From Candidatus Sulfuricurvum sp. RIFRC-1 (GTDB lineage: Bacteria; Campylobacterota; Campylobacteria; Campylobacterales; Sulfurimonadaceae), in the NCBI RefSeq assembly GCF_000310245.1, contig NC_020505.1, forward strand, positions 372,001-436,000: a stretch of DNA of 64,000 bases, in the 5' to 3' direction. A program made the position numbers and the translations under genes. This document shows positions 41,488 through 50,415 of this stretch, one piece after another (position 1 is the first letter of the stretch; every line of letters begins with the position of its first letter). A model generated the notes under the pieces. The model was given only the letters and a program-made list of their open reading frames with translations, was not told where the DNA came from and did no database searches.

Positions 41488-42324
41488 TTATTTAAAAATA
41501 TCGTAGAGTTTGTTGGCACCTTTCATTTCACGGCGCAGTTCAGCGTAATTTTCGTTTTGAAGAGCAGTTTTCAGAGTTTGAAGTTCAATCTCGAAGAGTT
41601 CTACCGCATTGAGGACGTTTTGGCGGTTTTGACGGAAAATATCTTCCCACATCGCCGGGGAACTTTTAGCCAGACGGCTCATAGAACGAAATCCCCCTGC
41701 CGCGAGGGTGAGGATATTCTCTTTTTCCTCTTGGGCTAACACGGTGTTTGCGAGAGCGTACGAGATAATATGGGGCATGTGGCTGATAAAGGCTGCATGG
41801 CGGTCATGTTGCGCCGCACCCATCGTTCGGATTTGCATACCGATCGCTTGAAAAATGCGAAGCGCCGTATCACGTTGAGTATTGCCGCTGTGTTCCAAAT
41901 CACACAGTACCACTACTTTTTCAGCATAGAGCCCTTCTAAAGCGGCACTCGGACCAAACTGCTCGGTTCCTGTCATCGGATGGGCTGCAACCACATTAGG
42001 ACGAATAACGCTGGGTATAGCATCAACGATCAGGGCTTTGGTACTTCCCAAATCGATCAAGGTTTTGTCACTTCCGGCTAAATCGGTTGATTTTTGCAAG
42101 AATGCGATGACCCCGTCAACCGGAATAGCCAAAAAGATAACATTACAATGCTTCTTAAGCTCTTCAAAACTTACAAATGACTCAACCAATCCTCGTTGCA
42201 GGGCGATTTTCTGATGCTCTTCATTATGGTCGCATCCGATGACCGAAGAGATAAAAGAGAGATGTTTGAGCGCAAGCGCCATCGATCCCCCCATTAACCC
42301 TAATCCTACAATCCCTATCTTCAT
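41488..42324 (-). CDS. tyrA: Prephenate dehydrogenase
   Basis: The 278-residue protein has an N-terminal Rossmann fold with GLGLMGGSMALALK (residues 7-20). The family motifs DLGSTKALIVDAI, AAHPMTGTEQFGPSAA (substrate binding) and FISHMPHIISYALAN (catalytic histidine region) follow. It oxidises prephenate to 4-hydroxyphenylpyruvate with NAD+ in tyrosine synthesis. No chorismate mutase or ACT domain is attached. The gene converges with the Bat operon without any intergenic space. Confidence 0.93.
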   Translation of the reverse strand: MKIGIVGLGLMGGSMALALKHLSFISSVIGCDHNEEHQKIALQRGLVESFVSFEELKKHCNVIFLAIPVDGVIAFLQKSTDLAGSDKTLIDLGSTKALIVDAIPSVIRPNVVAAHPMTGTEQFGPSAALEGLYAEKVVVLCDLEHSGNTQRDTALRIFQAIGMQIRTMGAAQHDRHAAFISHMPHIISYALANTVLAQEEKENILTLAAGGFRSMSRLAKSSPAMWEDIFRQNRQNVLNAVELFEIELQTLKTALQNENYAELRREMKGANKLYDIFK

Positions 42325-42438
42325 CCGTGCCCTTTGTGCAGTAATGACACTATTTTAGCCCTTTTAAGTTTAATTTACAGAACTATTAATCGTTACAGTG
42401 CTAGAATAAGAGACTATTTTAACGCAACGGACTTTGGC

Positions 42439-44676
42439 TTGAAAAAAATCACCCTCTCTTTAGCAGTAGCGAGCGCTCTTGTTTATGGATCGACACAAAA
42501 TGTTCAATCAATTCAGTATGAGGGGATGATTCATATCTCCGAAGCGGTTGCAAAACGGCTCAATGAGGTTAAAGTGGGTGAACCTCTCGACCCTGTGATG
42601 GTTGATAAAACCATCAAAAACTTCTTTGATCAGGGGTATTTCGAAGATGTATGGGCTGATGAGGAGACGGGTAAAGTGACCTTTCACTTTAAAGAAAAAC
42701 CGATCATCTCTAAAATCGAGCTCAAAGGGTACAAAGAGAACGATGAAGAGGCAAGCAAGAGTTTGTTGCAGATTGAAAAAGGGGCACTTTACGATGAAAA
42801 GCGCCTAGAAGGGGCTAAGAAGCGAATTATCGATGCTCTGAGTCAGGATGGTAAAATCGATTCGGTTGTCGAAATTGAGTCCGAGAAACTCGATAACGGC
42901 AGTATGCAGGTGAAATTTATCGTCAATGAGGGTGAAGAGATTATCATTAAAAAGCTAACCTATGCGGGTGTTTTGACGCAAGACAGTGACGACTTTGAGA
43001 GTATGATTGCGAACAAAGAAGAGCAATTTATGGGATGGCTCTGGGGACGTAATGACGGTAAAATGAAAGTGGCGGAGCTTCAATACGACCCGCTTCGTAT
43101 TCGTGATTTTTACATGCAAAACGGCTATTTGGATGCAAAAATCGATGAACCGTTTGTTGCAGTCGATTTTGACCATTACACCGCCGAGATGAACTATAAT
43201 GTGTTTGAAGGGGATGTGTATCGCGTCAGTGATATTTTGATTTTCCAAGACACTGCCGTTATTGATGATAAAGAGCTCTTAGCCGTTATTGCTTTAGAGA
43301 AAAACAAACCGTTTAACATCAAAACCTTTCGTGAAGACGCTGATCGTATCAAGACCAAAATTGCCGATTTGGGATACGCGTATGTACAGGTTCAACCCGA
43401 TCTGAAAAAAGATAAAGAGAGCAAAAGTGTTGATGTTGTCTATCGCATCAATCCGGGTAAAAAAGTACGCATCCGTAATGTTATCGTCTCCGGAAATAAC
43501 CGTACCCTTGATAGAGTCGTGCGTCGTGAGCTTTTCCTCGCACCGGGGGATTTGTACAGCTTGACTAATCTCAAAGATTCTCGTAATGCGATCGGGCGTA
43601 CGGGGTATTTTGAGAGTAACACGATCGAAGAGAAACGGATCGATGATGAGTCGATGGATTTGATCGTCCAAACGAAAGAGGCACCGACAGGAAATATCCA
43701 ACTCGGCGGGGGATATGGAAGTTTCGGTGGAATTCTCCTCAGTGTTTCCGTGAGTGACCGTAATATTTTCGGTTCAGGGATCAATGTAGGACTCAATTTA
43801 GAACGCTCTCAACGTACCAGTAACTACTCATTCAATATCTCTAATCCTCGACTTAACGACAGCGACTTTAGCGGTAACTTCTCAGTCTTTAACAGCTCGA
43901 CAGAGTATGACAGCTATTCTGTCGCATCAGTCGGTACCAGCGTAGGGGTAGGACATCGTTTTAACCGTTACTGGAGTGGATACATGGGGTACAATTACTC
44001 GAAAAATGATTATAGTGATGTTGATAAAAACAGTACTGGATATGATCCTCGCTATTATGAAAATTATGCAAAAAGTTCAGTGATCCTTTCAGCTAGTTTT
44101 GACAATACGGATGATTATTATATTCCGCGTGAAGGGTTCACATTTTCTCAAAGTATTGAGAAAGCCGGTGTAGGCGGAGGTGCTGATTTTATCAAAAGCC
44201 GTACCAGTTTCGGAGCGTATCAAGGGCTCCAAAAACTGACCGATTTTGATCTCATTTTACGGTACAAAGCCAGATTTAATTATGCAGATGAAAGCGGCTA
44301 TTTACCGATAGGAGAAAAGTTTTATATGGGGGGAATCGGTTCGGTTCGCGGATACCAAGGATACTCCCTTTCACCGACCGATGGTGTTGACAGTGCAGGG
44401 GAACCATACAAAATCGGAGGAACTCAAACCTTCTCCAACTCGTTGGAATTCAGTGTACCTTTAGTCCCTGAAGCGCGTATGCGTGCCACTGCCTTCGTCG
44501 ATTACGGGATGATCGGAGAAAAGAGTTTGAGTGAAATCAAACGGGGCGGTTATGGGGTATCATTGGAATGGTTTAGCCCGGTCGGACCATTGCAGCTGGT
44601 ATTTGCAAATCCGATCGGAGATAAATCAGGCGACGATGTTACTCACTTTGAGTTTACGATCGGACAACGGTTTTAA
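42439..44676 (+). CDS. bamA: Outer-membrane protein assembly factor BamA
   Basis: The start chosen is TTG 42439 (MKKITLSLAVASALVYG), giving a normal signal peptide and 745 residues; the 35-residue longer frame is not signal-like. Five POTRA domains (about 25-345) precede an Omp85 beta-barrel. The barrel has the GSVRGY lid-loop motif (IGSVRGYQGYSL) and ends EFTIGQRF with the terminal aromatic residue. BamA inserts beta-barrel proteins, including the three porins encoded in this window. It is divergent from tyrA. Confidence 0.93.
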   Translation: MKKITLSLAVASALVYGSTQNVQSIQYEGMIHISEAVAKRLNEVKVGEPLDPVMVDKTIKNFFDQGYFEDVWADEETGKVTFHFKEKPIISKIELKGYKENDEEASKSLLQIEKGALYDEKRLEGAKKRIIDALSQDGKIDSVVEIESEKLDNGSMQVKFIVNEGEEIIIKKLTYAGVLTQDSDDFESMIANKEEQFMGWLWGRNDGKMKVAELQYDPLRIRDFYMQNGYLDAKIDEPFVAVDFDHYTAEMNYNVFEGDVYRVSDILIFQDTAVIDDKELLAVIALEKNKPFNIKTFREDADRIKTKIADLGYAYVQVQPDLKKDKESKSVDVVYRINPGKKVRIRNVIVSGNNRTLDRVVRRELFLAPGDLYSLTNLKDSRNAIGRTGYFESNTIEEKRIDDESMDLIVQTKEAPTGNIQLGGGYGSFGGILLSVSVSDRNIFGSGINVGLNLERSQRTSNYSFNISNPRLNDSDFSGNFSVFNSSTEYDSYSVASVGTSVGVGHRFNRYWSGYMGYNYSKNDYSDVDKNSTGYDPRYYENYAKSSVILSASFDNTDDYYIPREGFTFSQSIEKAGVGGGADFIKSRTSFGAYQGLQKLTDFDLILRYKARFNYADESGYLPIGEKFYMGGIGSVRGYQGYSLSPTDGVDSAGEPYKIGGTQTFSNSLEFSVPLVPEARMRATAFVDYGMIGEKSLSEIKRGGYGVSLEWFSPVGPLQLVFANPIGDKSGDDVTHFEFTIGQRF

Positions 44677-44687
44677 AATAATCTCCG

Positions 44688-44714
44688 TTCACCCTGAGCT
44701 TGTCGACGGGTGAA
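44688..44714. repeat. REP-like palindrome (TTCACCCTGAGCTTGTCGA type)
   Basis: TTCACCC (44688-44694) and GGGTGAA (44708-44714) flank TGAGCTTGTCGAC. From memory, this resembles the widespread intergenic palindrome with CCCTGAGCTTGTCGAAGGG, here with one changed base in the second arm. It sits between the convergent bamA and ppx/gppA genes and could act as a bidirectional terminator. Confidence 0.6.
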
Positions 44715-44726
44715 TTCGTTCCTAGA

Positions 44727-46199
44727 TCACTCTTTTAGCATAAGGGTAAAGTTTTTAGGAAGAATGATGTTTTTGAGTTGTTCTCGTGCTAAATAAAGCG
44801 ATTTGGATCCGACGACTAATGCACCGCTGTGTGAGTCGATTGAAAGGGTGATATCGGACGCATTGATACGTGCAGCTAAGAGGATATGGGAGAGCCATAG
44901 AATTGCGCTCAGAGCATCGAGAGTAGCTTCATCTGGCAATAATGATCCATATGAGCCTTTAGGGATCAGATCAGAGGAACTGCTCCCTTTTTTAAAGAGC
45001 AGCAGATGAGAGATCAATGCAATCTGTGAATGGCTAAGCCCATAATCGAGTGCACTCATTGCTAGATAATGGCTATGGCGTTGATACGCATAATAGCGGA
45101 TTCCTACACCAATAGAGAGGAGTTTAGCGGCAATACTCAGCTCCTGACGATGCACAAGGTTAATCCCTAGATGAGTATGAAGCAAATCAAAAATACGTTT
45201 CGAGAGATGGGCACATTGGAGAGCATGATCGCTGTGAATTCCATACGTATCGAGTAGATAGCGTACACTTGGATTGTAATGAGCGGGGAATTTATCGCCA
45301 CTGTTTCGGAGTAAATCACTTAAAAACAGACCCTCTCGTACACCGACACCACTAGAGAGCAAGGTTTTGGTTTGGGTATGTCGAATGATACGTTCTAAAA
45401 TCAGAGTACCGGGTTTGATAGTATCAAAACGATCGGGTTTGATAAACAATGATCGGAGTTTTTTCGGTCCGGCTTCGAGTATTTGAGAGGTAAAGTGTAA
45501 AAAGGTGTTGGTGTCGGTTGTATAGGCATGGAGCTTTCGGAGAGGATACTCCTCTTTTTTCATGATAGCTCTTGTGAGGGCACGGAAAGTTCCGCCGATA
45601 CCGATAAGCGTATGGGTTCCAAAATCGGGAAGTTCTTTGAGGGCTTCATCGATGTATTCAACCGCTCCGTTAATATCATTATTGTCAAAGAAGAGCTCTT
45701 TGATGCGAACAGTTCCGATATTGAGTGAATAAAGTTGTTCGACTTTACCATTGCGTAGCAGTGCAAATTCACTCGAACCACCACCTACATCAACGCTGAT
45801 TGCTTCATCAACACTCGGGAGAAGATTGGCACATGCCATCCCCCCTAAGTAGGCTTCTTTCTCTCCGCTGATGATTTTAATAGAGAGATTGTATTCTCGT
45901 TGGATACGGGAGAGAAAAGCGGAAGAATTCGGGGCATCGCGCAGAGCAGACGTGGCTACACATAATATCTTTCGAGCGCCGAATGAGCTGGCAATGGAGA
46001 GAAACTCTCCGATCGCTAGCGCTGTGCGCTCCATCGGTTCATTCTGAAGGTAGCCCTCATTTTTATAAGCATGCTCGCTTAGACGAACAGAACTTTTGAC
46101 CTCATGCAGGATATGAAAAGCAAAACGGCTGGTTTTTTGAAATACCGCCATCCTCATGGAATTGCTTCCAATATCGATAACGGCGGTACATTTCGCCAT
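44727..46199 (-). CDS. ppx: Ppx/GppA phosphatase (exopolyphosphatase or pppGpp phosphatase)
   Basis: The 490-residue protein has the ASKHA-fold N-terminus AVIDIGSNSMRMAVF (residues 5-19), SVDVGGGSSEFALL (phosphate 2 loop), and LIGIGGTFRALTRA. A C-terminal HD-like helical domain (about 310-480) has ALDYGLSHSQIALISHL. It hydrolyses polyphosphate ends or pppGpp. The choice between the two cannot be made from sequence alone. It follows the ferredoxin gene with no gap. Confidence 0.87.
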   Translation of the reverse strand: MAKCTAVIDIGSNSMRMAVFQKTSRFAFHILHEVKSSVRLSEHAYKNEGYLQNEPMERTALAIGEFLSIASSFGARKILCVATSALRDAPNSSAFLSRIQREYNLSIKIISGEKEAYLGGMACANLLPSVDEAISVDVGGGSSEFALLRNGKVEQLYSLNIGTVRIKELFFDNNDINGAVEYIDEALKELPDFGTHTLIGIGGTFRALTRAIMKKEEYPLRKLHAYTTDTNTFLHFTSQILEAGPKKLRSLFIKPDRFDTIKPGTLILERIIRHTQTKTLLSSGVGVREGLFLSDLLRNSGDKFPAHYNPSVRYLLDTYGIHSDHALQCAHLSKRIFDLLHTHLGINLVHRQELSIAAKLLSIGVGIRYYAYQRHSHYLAMSALDYGLSHSQIALISHLLLFKKGSSSSDLIPKGSYGSLLPDEATLDALSAILWLSHILLAARINASDITLSIDSHSGALVVGSKSLYLAREQLKNIILPKNFTLMLKE

Positions 46200-46454
46200 T
46201 TACTCCTCTTCTTCCATCAATTGCTTGTGTTTGTACAGGAGCTCCTGCATCGTTTCAACGTTGTCTTTATCCGGGATAATACAATCGACAGGACACACAG
46301 CAATACAGGCAGGCTCATCATAGGTTCCTACACACTCAGTACAACGGTCCGGATCGATGATATAAATCGGATCGCCCTCTTCAATTGCATCCATTGGGCA
46401 CTCTTCACGGCATGCGTCGCATGCGATACATTCATCGACTATTAGTAGTGGCAT
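46200..46454 (-). CDS. 2[4Fe-4S] ferredoxin (YfhL/Fdx type)
   Basis: The 84-residue protein has two cluster motifs: CIACDACREECP (from residue 9) and CTECVGTYDEPACIAVCPVD, where the second CxxC is followed by eight residues before CxxxCP, as in YfhL-like ferredoxins. A helical acidic tail follows. It is a low-potential cytoplasmic electron carrier. In many Campylobacterota this gene lies directly ahead of ppx/gppA, as here. Confidence 0.92.
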   Translation of the reverse strand: MPLLIVDECIACDACREECPMDAIEEGDPIYIIDPDRCTECVGTYDEPACIAVCPVDCIIPDKDNVETMQELLYKHKQLMEEEE

Positions 46455-46538
46455 AGGGTAAACCTCGGTTGTTTGATTGGTTATTGCGCGATTTATAGCG
46501 AAAGGAACCTTTGAGGAGTTTTAAACTCCTAAATCTTA

Positions 46539-47837
46539 TCATTGCGGAAGGACGCAACAAAGTTTCGAAGGGAGAACCAGACGGGCAATTGTGCCGTCAA
46601 TTCCGTCTTCTCGATTGGTGAGAGTAATCGTCGCACCAATCGCCTCAGCGGCACTTTTGGCCAAGAAAAGACCGAGCCCCACCCCCGATTTATTCCCTTG
46701 GCGTTTGAAAGGGGCGAAGAGATCGACACTCTCATCGATTCCGCACCCCTCATCGATCACTTCGATGACGATACCGACCCCGTTAAGGTAGCTTTTGAAG
46801 GCGATCGTTTTCCTCTCAGGGGTAAATTTTAGGGCATTTTGCAAAAAGTTCTGCAAAATTTGGTTGAGGAGTGTCACCTGTAATACGGCACTAAAGGCAT
46901 CCGGCTCAAAACGGGTAATAAGCAATTTATTTTCACTGTTGGCTAACAGTTTAAAATCTCCTTCCCATTTTTTGAGAATTTGGATGATATCGGTTTGAAT
47001 CGGTATTTCGAGCTGCGCCCCCTCTTGGCGACCGATGTTGAGAATATCGGCAACGATTTTGTTCATCTCATCGACACTTTGGTTGGTAATACGGATTGCT
47101 TCGATGTATTCTTCCGGTGTTCTTTTCTTTATCAGGGTTACCTGATTTTTGAGTTTAATAACAGCGAGGGGAGTCTTGAGTTCATGTGCCGCACCGATAA
47201 AGAGCTCTTTTTGGTACTTAACAAAATTTTGAATACGGGCGATAAGACGATTGAGTGTTTCCCCCAGCGGCTCGAATTCATCCGGGAGCTGTTCAACCTT
47301 GATGGGACGAATCAGGTGCTCGTTCATGTTGGCAAGACGGCGGCTCAGAGCAGTAATCGGTGCAATCAACATTTTTGAAAAAGCGATAGCGTAGAGGATA
47401 ATAACGACAAAGCCGACAGCGTTGATGAGATAAATAGAGTTCATGATTTTTCGCAGCAGCCGTTTGGTCGGAGTAATGTCACGGCTAATTTTCAGATAAG
47501 AGGACTTTTCAAAATCAAATGGATAGATAAGCGTGAGGGTAGTTGTTTTATCTTTATGATCTGTTTCGTAAAAATCGAGATGCTCTTCATCCGGTGTGAG
47601 GGTAATGAGTTCGACATTGAGTCCCATAAGAGCATCAGTATTGTTTTGCTGAGTCGATAACAGAGATTTATAGGAAGCAATATTTTCAGCGTAGCCGATC
47701 AGTTCAGCTTGTTTTTCGTCGTAAATGGATTGTTTGATAAAAAGGTATAGAAAAGAGGAGAAAAGGATAACCAATGCCGCCGAAGCGACAATGAGTTGAA
47801 AAAGAAAGCGTCGTCTTATACTTCTTTTGGAAAACAA
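46539..47837 (-). CDS. Sensor histidine kinase paired with the CosR/HsrA-like regulator
   Basis: The 432-residue protein has helix 1 (about 10-33), a periplasmic domain (about 34-135), helix 2 (about 136-158), a HAMP domain, and phospho-histidine box IGAAHELKTPLAVIK. The ATPase domain is complete (QNFLQNALKFTPE, DEGCGID, FAPFKRQ, GVGLGLFLAK). The gene overlaps the regulator gene by 22 bp, so both are made together. This is notable because the Helicobacter and Campylobacter relatives of the regulator are orphans without a kinase. Confidence 0.88.
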   Translation of the reverse strand: MFSKRSIRRRFLFQLIVASAALVILFSSFLYLFIKQSIYDEKQAELIGYAENIASYKSLLSTQQNNTDALMGLNVELITLTPDEEHLDFYETDHKDKTTTLTLIYPFDFEKSSYLKISRDITPTKRLLRKIMNSIYLINAVGFVVIILYAIAFSKMLIAPITALSRRLANMNEHLIRPIKVEQLPDEFEPLGETLNRLIARIQNFVKYQKELFIGAAHELKTPLAVIKLKNQVTLIKKRTPEEYIEAIRITNQSVDEMNKIVADILNIGRQEGAQLEIPIQTDIIQILKKWEGDFKLLANSENKLLITRFEPDAFSAVLQVTLLNQILQNFLQNALKFTPERKTIAFKSYLNGVGIVIEVIDEGCGIDESVDLFAPFKRQGNKSGVGLGLFLAKSAAEAIGATITLTNREDGIDGTIARLVLPSKLCCVLPQ

Positions 47838-48487
47838 AAGCGGTATCCACGGCGGCGTACCGTCTCGATGGTTGTAATACCGAGAGGTTTGTCCATTTTT
47901 TGACGGATTTGGTTGATTGCAACCTCGATAACATTTGGTGTAACAAGCTCAGGCTCTTCCCAAATAGCATCCAACAATTGCTCTTTAGAGACGATTTGGT
48001 CACGATGACGTGCAAGGTGAGTCAATACTTCGAAAGGTTTCCCTTTAAGTTCGATCTCTTTCTCTTTGTAGATGATTTTTTCCTCTTCAGGATTAATAAT
48101 CAAATCATCGATTTCGATAATATTGCTTCCGCCGAAACGGAGACGTGCTTCGATACGTGCGACAAGTACATCAAAATCGAACGGTTTGCGGATATAGTCA
48201 TCAGCACCGGCGCGGAGCGCTTCGATTTCACTTTCGTTGTCATCACGAGCAGAGAGAACGACTACTACCGTTTTAGGGGTATTAGTTTTAATATCAGGGA
48301 TGATATCAACGCTGTTACCGTCCGGCAACATCCAATCCATTAAGATTAGGTCATAGTTACGGATGTCGAGATAGTACTCGCCATCTTTTAGGGTTTCGAC
48401 GACATCGCTTTGGTAACCGAACTCTTTAAGCCCTTCTGCAAGGGTTTTATTGAGGGTTACTTCATCTTCAATGATCAGAATACGCAT
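47816..48487 (-). CDS. CosR/HsrA(HP1043)-like response regulator with intact phospho-acceptor
   Basis: The 223-residue protein has a receiver domain with Glu7-Asp8, Asp51 (LILMDWMLPDGN) and lysine in IRKPFDFD. The DNA-binding half, from RIEARLRFGG to RRRGYRFCFPKEV, is nearly the same as I recall for Campylobacter CosR and Helicobacter HsrA, including EEPELVTPNVIEVAINQIRQ. CosR and HsrA lack the canonical aspartate and work without phosphorylation, whereas this protein keeps it and has a kinase. CosR/HsrA control oxidative-stress and essential genes. A -10 TATCAT (48526-48521, minus) lies upstream. Confidence 0.87.
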   Translation of the reverse strand: MRILIIEDEVTLNKTLAEGLKEFGYQSDVVETLKDGEYYLDIRNYDLILMDWMLPDGNSVDIIPDIKTNTPKTVVVVLSARDDNESEIEALRAGADDYIRKPFDFDVLVARIEARLRFGGSNIIEIDDLIINPEEEKIIYKEKEIELKGKPFEVLTHLARHRDQIVSKEQLLDAIWEEPELVTPNVIEVAINQIRQKMDKPLGITTIETVRRRGYRFCFPKEV

Positions 48488-48616
48488 TCAGATTCCTCAT
48501 GTAACGGAAATTTTGCCGAAATGATACCATACTTTTAGAAAATTTTAAACTTTTTTTCAATTTTTTTTAAAAATAGGAATGGTAATGAACAAAAACGGTG
48601 TTTTTGATGTTCTCTA

Positions 48617-49258
48617 TTATTTAGCCGGATTAGGGATAATTTTGATTTCAACACGTCGGTTGGTTTCACGACCGGATGGGGTATCGTTTGACGCGATCGG
48701 CATACTTTCGCCATAGCCTACGGATTTGATACGGGCTGAGTCAACTCCGCGCGAGTTCAGATAGGAGGTAACACTTTGGGCTCGAAGTTGTGATAACGTA
48801 AGATTTGAGGCATCGTTTCCGACATTATCGGTATGTCCTTGGACCTCTATTTTGGTTTCAGGATATTTGATCATAACGTTAGCAATATCATTCAAAACAG
48901 GTGCAAAGTTAGGTTTGATGTTTGCTTGTGCGCTGTCGAATGTGATTCCGCCCGGCATATTTAGATTGATTGTATCCCCTTGGCGCTGTACTTCGACACC
49001 GCTTCCTTTGAGCTCTTTATTGAGTTCTTCTTGCTGTTTATCCATATAATATCCGATACCTCCGCCGGCAGCCGCTCCAAGCGCACCTCCGATAAGGATT
49101 CGTTTGGCACTATGATCACCGGTAGCGGCTCCGGCAGCAGCTCCGGCAAGACCGCCGATAAGCGCTCCTGTTTGAGTTTTGGAAAAACCTGTTTCCGTTC
49201 CTGCACATCCGATGAGTAGTAATCCTGCGGTGAATAATGATAAAGCCATACGTGTCAT
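48617..49258 (-). CDS. OmpA-family lipoprotein with glycine-zipper
   Basis: ATG 49258 has AAGGA seven bases upstream; the longer frame to 49360 is not signal-like. The 213-residue protein has a lipobox LLIGCAG. A glycine-zipper region (about 30-72: GALIGGLAGAAAGAATGD, GGALGAAAGGGIGYYMD) is followed by a C-terminal OmpA domain (about 95-210) with GHTDNVGNDASNLTLSQLRA and ETNRRVEI. It anchors the outer membrane to peptidoglycan and resembles YiaD/PAL-type proteins. It appears to be a single-gene unit. Confidence 0.87.
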   Translation of the reverse strand: MTRMALSLFTAGLLLIGCAGTETGFSKTQTGALIGGLAGAAAGAATGDHSAKRILIGGALGAAAGGGIGYYMDKQQEELNKELKGSGVEVQRQGDTINLNMPGGITFDSAQANIKPNFAPVLNDIANVMIKYPETKIEVQGHTDNVGNDASNLTLSQLRAQSVTSYLNSRGVDSARIKSVGYGESMPIASNDTPSGRETNRRVEIKIIPNPAK

Positions 49259-49320
49259 TTGATGTTCCTTGAGTGTGAGTTTTGTGTTATTAGTATACCG
49301 CTGAATCGTGAACCAATTGT

Positions 49321-49650
49321 TTATATATAGCGGATTGTATGCTGAACGCCGACGGTACAATTGGACAAAATATCAGGCTTGCGAATGCTTAAAGTAAGTT
49401 CTTCAATTAGTGGAAAGTTTTGTTTCAGAGTCGTACCCAAAAGGTTTAAAGCAGTTTCGATTAACTCAAATCGTTCATGTTTCATCGTCGCTTCGATGAT
49501 CTGAGTTACGTCGGCGTAATTAATGAAGTTACCCGCAGAGTAGGGATAGTCGATTGTACAATCGATACGCACCTGCTGAGGAGTAATGCGTTCGTGGTCG
49601 AGAATACCGATGATGGTTTCAAAGGTTAGACTCTCGATGAGGATTGTCAT
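49321..49650 (-). CDS. folB: Dihydroneopterin aldolase
   Basis: The 109-residue protein matches FolB in length and motifs: IESLTFETIIGILDHERITPQ (with catalytic-loop residues), a NYADVTQIIE segment, and FELIETALNLL, which carries the conserved glutamate for pterin binding. It forms the tunnelling-fold octamer that cleaves dihydroneopterin in folate synthesis. The start overlaps the plsY stop by 4 bp, a frequent plsY-folB arrangement in Campylobacterota. Confidence 0.87.
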   Translation of the reverse strand: MTILIESLTFETIIGILDHERITPQQVRIDCTIDYPYSAGNFINYADVTQIIEATMKHERFELIETALNLLGTTLKQNFPLIEELTLSIRKPDILSNCTVGVQHTIRYI

Positions 49651-50261
49651 GCGACCCGTTTCTCTTCCCCTTTGAAAAGGCGGATAAAGTTAGGGATATG
49701 TTTATAAAAGAGGATAAAAGCGATAAAAAGTACCGGAGCGTGAGACATTGTTGGGTAGAGAACGAATGACGCAATCACGAGGGAAAGCAATCCGAGCATG
49801 GAAGAGAGGGATGAAATACGGATCGTTTTGGCCGCAACTCCCCACACCACCAGTGCGATGGCTGTCGGAATCGGGAGCATAACGGCCATAACACCCATAC
49901 CGGTTGCAACTCCTTTGCCCCCTTCAAACCACATGTACGGGCTGAAACAGTGTCCGAGTACGGCGAGTACCGCTACCATCCATTGAACGCTGTCGCTAAG
50001 TTCGAAATATTTTGCGGCAAGAACGACGATAATCCCTTTTAGCGCATCGAGCGCGAGGGTAGCAGCTCCAAGCTTTTTGGCGAGGGAGGGGTTGGTCTCT
50101 TTGACAACCCGTAGCACGTTGGTCGCTCCGATACTGCCTGAACCTGAATCGGTGATATTGACTCCTGCAAACACTTTTGCCAAAATCAGCCCGAACGGGA
50201 TACCGCCGAGGAGATACGCGGCCAAATAAAACTGCACGTTGAGATTAAATAAAAAATCCAT
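49647..50261 (-). CDS. plsY: Acyl-phosphate:glycerol-3-phosphate acyltransferase
   Basis: The 204-residue membrane protein has five helices and the PlsY signatures: LLGGIPFGLILAK, SGSIGATNVLR (the acyltransferase loop) and MWFEGGKGVATGMG (the glycine-rich phosphate loop). It makes lysophosphatidic acid from acyl-phosphate and glycerol-3-phosphate at the inner membrane. AAGGA lies five bases before ATG 50261. It heads a two-gene unit with folB. Confidence 0.93.
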   Translation of the reverse strand: MDFLFNLNVQFYLAAYLLGGIPFGLILAKVFAGVNITDSGSGSIGATNVLRVVKETNPSLAKKLGAATLALDALKGIIVVLAAKYFELSDSVQWMVAVLAVLGHCFSPYMWFEGGKGVATGMGVMAVMLPIPTAIALVVWGVAAKTIRISSLSSMLGLLSLVIASFVLYPTMSHAPVLFIAFILFYKHIPNFIRLFKGEEKRVA

Positions 50262-50415
50262 TCGATTCCTTTTCTTAGGTAAACAAGGCGGTATTATAAT
50301 TCACCGATGGTTACAATGAAATAAAAAAGTGCTTAAGAAGTTTTACGCTTCAAGGAGAGGGCGGTATGAGTTTGGTTATAATAACAGCTTTATCGAATGT
50401 ATAAGGAATAGTGGT

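Noticed and set aside
48488-48616. CosR/HsrA-type autoregulatory repeat (TTTAAG-like) upstream of the regulator
   Set aside because: The region is AT-rich with GTTTAAAA and TCTAAAAG stretches, but their spacing is 10 bp and they do not match the known repeat closely enough.
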